Source of the DNA: Alphaproteobacteria bacterium
GTDB lineage: Bacteria > Pseudomonadota > Alphaproteobacteria > Rhizobiales > Aestuariivirgaceae
Direction: 5' to 3'
DNA length: 17,730 bases
Assembly (NCBI GenBank): GCA_024639035.1
Contig: JAHEJE010000018.1
Location: 1 to 17,730, forward strand
Part shown: positions 14,628-17,730 of the stretch, one piece after another
Layout: each line of letters opens with the position of its first letter
How positions within the stretch are numbered: position 1 is the stretch's first letter
Position numbers and translations under genes: made by a program
The notes under the pieces: model-generated
Databases searched by the model: none
What the model was told of the DNA's origin: nothing
Seen by the model: only the letters and a program-made list of their open reading frames with translations

Positions 14628-15911
14628 TCAGCCTTTGGCCATTTCTCTTTCGATCGCCCGCCAGCCGATATCGCGGCGGCAGAAGCCATCGGCCCAATCT
14701 ATCTCGTCGACAGCCCGATAGGCCCGCCCGGCGGCCTCTGAAACGCTGTCGCCAAGTGCTGTTACGTTCAGCACCCGGCCACCACTTGCAGTCAGCCGTT
14801 CGCCGTCGTGCCTGGTTGCGGCGTGGAACACTTCAACTTGATCCGGTGCGGCGGCTTTGGCCAAACCGCTGATGGTACCGCCTTTTTTCGGTTCTCCGGG
14901 ATAGCCGGAAGCGGCCATGACGACGGTCAGGGCGGCCTGCTTGCGCCATGCGACCGCGGCTTCCTTGAGGGTACCGTCGCAAGATGCCAGCAACAACGGC
15001 ACGATATCGCTGTCGAGCCGCATCATCAGGACCTGGCATTCGGGATCGCCGAACCGGCAATTGTATTCGATCAGCTTCGGGCCTTCGGCCGTGATCATCA
15101 GTCCGGCATAAAGCACACCCTTGTAGGGGCAGCCCTCGGCGGCCATGCCGTTCATGGTGGGGGCGATGATCTCATCGATCACCCGGGCCGACATCGCCGC
15201 GTCGAGCACCGGCGCCGGAGAGTAAGCCCCCATGCCACCGGTGTTTGCGCCGGTATCGCCGTCGCCCACCCGCTTGTGGTCCTGGGCAGTGCCGAAGGGC
15301 ACCGCCGTCTCGCCATCGCAGAGGGCAAAGAACGAGGCCTCTTCGCCGTCGAGAAATTCTTCTATGACCACCTCGGCACCGGCTGCACCGAAACGACCAG
15401 AGAAGATATCCCGGACCGCTGCCTGGGCTTGTTCATCGGTCATCGCAACGATGACGCCTTTGCCGGCAGCCAGGCCATCCGCCTTCACCACGATCGGCGC
15501 TGGGTTGGCTGCAAGATATCCGAGAGCCGCTTCGGCATTGTCGAAACGGCCGTAGCGGGCTGTCGGAATGCCGTACTTCGTGCACACCTCCTTGGTAAAA
15601 GCCTTTGAGCCTTCCAGACGCGCGGCGGCGGCATCGGGGCCAAACGCCTTGATGCCCGCAGCGTCAAGAGCGTCGACAATGCCGGTGACCAACGGTCCCT
15701 CCGGGCCGACGACCACAAGCCCGACCGCATTGTCACGGCAGAAGCCGGCGACGGCATCGTGGTCGCTTACATCCAATGCAACGCATTCGCAGATTTCCGC
15801 TATGCCGGCGTTTCCCGGTGCACAAAAAAGCGTTTCGCACTGGCCGGACTGGCGGATTGCCCAGGCAAGGGCGTGTTCGCGCCCACCGGATCCGATCAGC
15901 AGAATGTTCAT
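14628..15911 (-). CDS. purD: phosphoribosylamine-glycine ligase (PurD, GARS)
   Basis: ATP-grasp enzyme of de novo purine synthesis that joins glycine to phosphoribosylamine. The 427-residue protein is of normal length. It starts MNILLIGSGGREHALAW (N-domain loop), continues with GPEGPLVTGIVDAL, the ATP-grasp segment VVKADGLAAGKGVIVA, TGGMGAYSPAPVLD, and the metal-binding LIEYNCRFGDPECQ. The C-terminal domain runs to the end (SGGRVLNVTALGDSVSEAAGRAY). ATG 15911 has AAGGAG about nine bases upstream; the frame is open to 16001 but would then run into xseA. It is divergent from xseA, a common alphaproteobacterial neighbour, and heads a minus-strand run of four genes. Confidence 0.97.
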   Translation of the reverse strand: MNILLIGSGGREHALAWAIRQSGQCETLFCAPGNAGIAEICECVALDVSDHDAVAGFCRDNAVGLVVVGPEGPLVTGIVDALDAAGIKAFGPDAAAARLEGSKAFTKEVCTKYGIPTARYGRFDNAEAALGYLAANPAPIVVKADGLAAGKGVIVAMTDEQAQAAVRDIFSGRFGAAGAEVVIEEFLDGEEASFFALCDGETAVPFGTAQDHKRVGDGDTGANTGGMGAYSPAPVLDAAMSARVIDEIIAPTMNGMAAEGCPYKGVLYAGLMITAEGPKLIEYNCRFGDPECQVLMMRLDSDIVPLLLASCDGTLKEAAVAWRKQAALTVVMAASGYPGEPKKGGTISGLAKAAAPDQVEVFHAATRHDGERLTASGGRVLNVTALGDSVSEAAGRAYRAVDEIDWADGFCRRDIGWRAIEREMAKG

Positions 15912-15993
15912 GGCTGCGCACTCCTTCACCAGGCCTTGCCTTTCGCACCTGTGTGGCATTTGATGCGCCACACAGACAAGGATTCGCAAAGCA

Positions 15994-17463
15994 ATGTCCA
16001 CAGATTGGCCCTACGATCCCGAAACCGGCGAAATCCTCGGCGATGCGCCGGGTCCACCGAATGTCATGGAGTTTTCGGTCTCCGAGCTTTCGTTCGCCCT
16101 CAAGCAGACGCTCGAGGACCGCTTCGGCTACGTGCGCGTGCGCGGCGAGCTGGGGCGCGTGTCACGACCGGCTTCGGGTCACGTGTACCTCGACCTCAAG
16201 GATGAAAAAGCCGTTCTCAACGGCGTCATCTGGAAAGGCGTTGCCGGGCGGTTGAAGGTCAAGCCGGAACAGGGACTCGAGGTCATCGTTTCAGGCAAGA
16301 TCACCACGTTTCCCGGCCAGTCACGCTATCAGATCGTCATCGACACGATGGAACCGGCCGGTGCCGGCGCGTTGATGGCCCTGCTGGAAGAACGCAAGAA
16401 GAAGCTGGGTGCAGAGGGCCTTTTCGACGAAGAGCGCAAACAGCCGATCCCGTTTCTGCCGCAGGTCATCGGCGTGGTCACGTCGCCGACAGGGGCGGTC
16501 ATTCGCGACATCCTGCACCGGCTGTCAGATCGGTTTCCGCGCCGTGTCCTGGTGTGGCCGGTGCGGGTACAGGGCGAAAACTGTGCGCCGGAAGTGGCGG
16601 CGGCAATCAACGGGTTCAACGCCATCGAAGCGAACCACGCGATGCCGCGGCCGGATCTGATCATCGTTGCGCGCGGCGGCGGCAGCCTGGAGGACCTGTG
16701 GGGGTTCAACGAAGAAGCGGTGGTGCGCGCCGCCGCGGCCAGCCGCATCCCGCTGATTTCCGCCGTCGGGCACGAAACCGACTGGACGCTGATCGACCAT
16801 GCCGCCGACTGGCGGGCGCCGACCCCGACCGCTGCGGCTGAACGCGCGGTTCCGGTTCGCGCCGACCTCGCTGCCCAGGTGGCGACCATGGGTGCCCGGC
16901 TGCAACGGGCGCATTCGCGCTCGATGGACGAACGCCAGGCGCGGGTCACCTCGGCGACGCGCGCCCTGCCCCGACCGGATGACGTTCTTGCCCTTGCACG
17001 GCAGCGCTTCGACAGCGCCGCGGGTCGGCTCCACGTCGGCCTGCGCGCCAGCACCCAAAGCCACCGTGGTCGCTTCGACAGCCTGGCCGGCCGGCTTTCC
17101 GTCAGGCCGCTGCGCAACCAGATTGCACAGTACGGCGAGTTGCTTGCCCGCCACCAGACTGCCATGGCGCGCAGCATCGGTGTCAACCTGCAACGGCGCC
17201 GGGAACACCTGGCCGGTATGGAAAAACTGCTGCGCTCGCTGTCCTACAAGGACGTGCTGCAACGTGGATTTGCGCTCACCTTCGATGCCAGTGGCAAAGC
17301 AGTCACCGCCGCGGCTCAGGCCAACGCCGGCGACAGTCTATCGATCCTGTTTCATGACGGCGCCGTCGGGGCGGTCGTTTCCGGCTCGCCGCCCAAGCCG
17401 AAACCGAAAAAGCCGAAGGCGGCGAAATCCACCAAACCCGGAAACCAGGGCACGCTGTTTTGA
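15994..17463 (+). CDS. xseA: exodeoxyribonuclease VII large subunit (XseA)
   Basis: Large subunit of the single-strand-specific exonuclease ExoVII, working with several copies of XseB (not in this window). The 489-residue protein has an N-terminal OB-fold (about 27-120: FSVSELSFALKQTLEDRFGYVRVRGELG), the catalytic domain with GVVTSPTGAVIRDIL, ARGGGSLEDLWGFNEE and SAVGHETDWTLIDHAADWRAPTPTAAAE, a long helical coiled-coil stretch (about 290-420) that binds XseB, and a C-terminal segment from KDVLQRGFAL. The tail is Pro/Lys-rich (PPKPKPKKPKAAK). AAGGA lies upstream of the ATG. A DUF2093 gene follows after 48 bases on the same strand. Confidence 0.96.
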   Translation: MSTDWPYDPETGEILGDAPGPPNVMEFSVSELSFALKQTLEDRFGYVRVRGELGRVSRPASGHVYLDLKDEKAVLNGVIWKGVAGRLKVKPEQGLEVIVSGKITTFPGQSRYQIVIDTMEPAGAGALMALLEERKKKLGAEGLFDEERKQPIPFLPQVIGVVTSPTGAVIRDILHRLSDRFPRRVLVWPVRVQGENCAPEVAAAINGFNAIEANHAMPRPDLIIVARGGGSLEDLWGFNEEAVVRAAAASRIPLISAVGHETDWTLIDHAADWRAPTPTAAAERAVPVRADLAAQVATMGARLQRAHSRSMDERQARVTSATRALPRPDDVLALARQRFDSAAGRLHVGLRASTQSHRGRFDSLAGRLSVRPLRNQIAQYGELLARHQTAMARSIGVNLQRRREHLAGMEKLLRSLSYKDVLQRGFALTFDASGKAVTAAAQANAGDSLSILFHDGAVGAVVSGSPPKPKPKKPKAAKSTKPGNQGTLF

Positions 17464-17511
17464 TCGCCAGAGCACTGGTCAAATACTGCGTGAGGCGTTA
17501 TTTATCCGGCC

Positions 17512-17730
17512 ATGATGAACCGTTTCGAAACCAACTTCTCTACCGGCCGAGAGGCCCGGCTCAAATATCTGGATGCTGATTTCCAAATTCTGCAGACTGG
17601 CGATTTCGTGCGCTGCGCAGTGACCGGAAGAACCATACCTCTCAACGAGCTGCGCTACTGGAGCGTCGAGCACCAGGAAGCATACGCCGATGCCACCGCC
17701 GCACTGAAGCGCTATTCGAGCGGTGCTTAG
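17512..17730 (+). CDS. DUF2093 family protein
   Basis: Conserved alphaproteobacterial protein of 72 residues and unknown function. The sequence MMNRFETNFSTGREARLKYL, then GDFVRCAVTGRTIPLNELRYWSVEHQEAYADA, fits DUF2093 throughout. The pair of residues around CAVTG is often seen in this family, but there is only one cysteine here, so a zinc ribbon is not supported. The stop codon is the last three bases of the window, so the gene is complete. Either of two adjacent ATGs (17512, 17515) may be used. Members commonly sit directly after xseA, as here, hinting at co-transcription without indicating a shared function. Confidence 0.88.
   Translation: MMNRFETNFSTGREARLKYLDADFQILQTGDFVRCAVTGRTIPLNELRYWSVEHQEAYADATAALKRYSSGA

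Noticed and set aside
1..17730. CRISPR array, tRNA or rRNA genes, insertion sequences, prophage or defence genes.
   Set aside because: No regularly spaced repeats, tRNA-like cloverleaf with a conserved T-loop, transposase, integrase or known defence domain was recognised by reading both strands.

Overview
This window reads as a stretch of ordinary chromosome from a high-GC alphaproteobacterium, most likely of the order Hyphomicrobiales (Rhizobiales). That placement is inferred from an Irr-type Fur-family regulator divergent from fabA-fabB, a DUF2093 protein behind xseA, and an SH3-domain gene divergent from a D-2-hydroxyacid dehydrogenase. No rRNA, tRNA, CRISPR array, transposase or prophage gene was seen.

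Layout. (1) Positions 1-2431: fabA-fabB (unsaturated fatty acid synthesis, minus strand), divergent from irr (iron/heme regulator). (2) 2501-4406: a membrane-anchored SH3-domain protein and, divergently, a GyaR-like 2-hydroxyacid dehydrogenase. (3) 4443-6591: a nucleotide-sugar pair, minus strand. The upstream UDP-sugar dehydrogenase (TviB type) appears broken: about 55 codons of its C-terminal UDP-binding domain are missing and the frame is lost, while the sugar epimerase after it is intact. (4) 6681-7958: an APC-type amino-acid permease. (5) 7994-11769: a low-oxygen module. It holds an FNR-type [4Fe-4S] regulator, two universal stress protein genes, a hemerythrin-like protein and an unrecognised acidic 125-residue protein. 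Three FNR boxes (TTGAT-N4-ATCAA type) lie here; two sit exactly 22 bases before a plausible -10 element. (6) 11766-15911: a tightly packed minus-strand run, purD, a fluoroacetate-dehalogenase-like hydrolase, an ACAD10/11-like phosphotransferase and a patatin-like protein, with stop/start overlaps between the last three. (7) 15994-17730: xseA and a DUF2093 protein on the plus strand, divergent from purD.

How they fit together: most genes are housekeeping. The coherent functional unit is the FNR module, in which the regulator encoded at 10658-11401 has the residues known to read TTGAT half-sites and probably controls its neighbours (two usp transcription units and hemerythrin) when oxygen falls. 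The most notable items are this self-contained regulon, a third FNR box facing a possible 32-codon gene, a structured non-coding stretch ending in a plus-strand terminator, the internally deleted UDP-sugar dehydrogenase, and a hydrolase whose active-site residues match fluoroacetate dehalogenase position by position. I did not find a clearly new multi-gene defence or mobile system.
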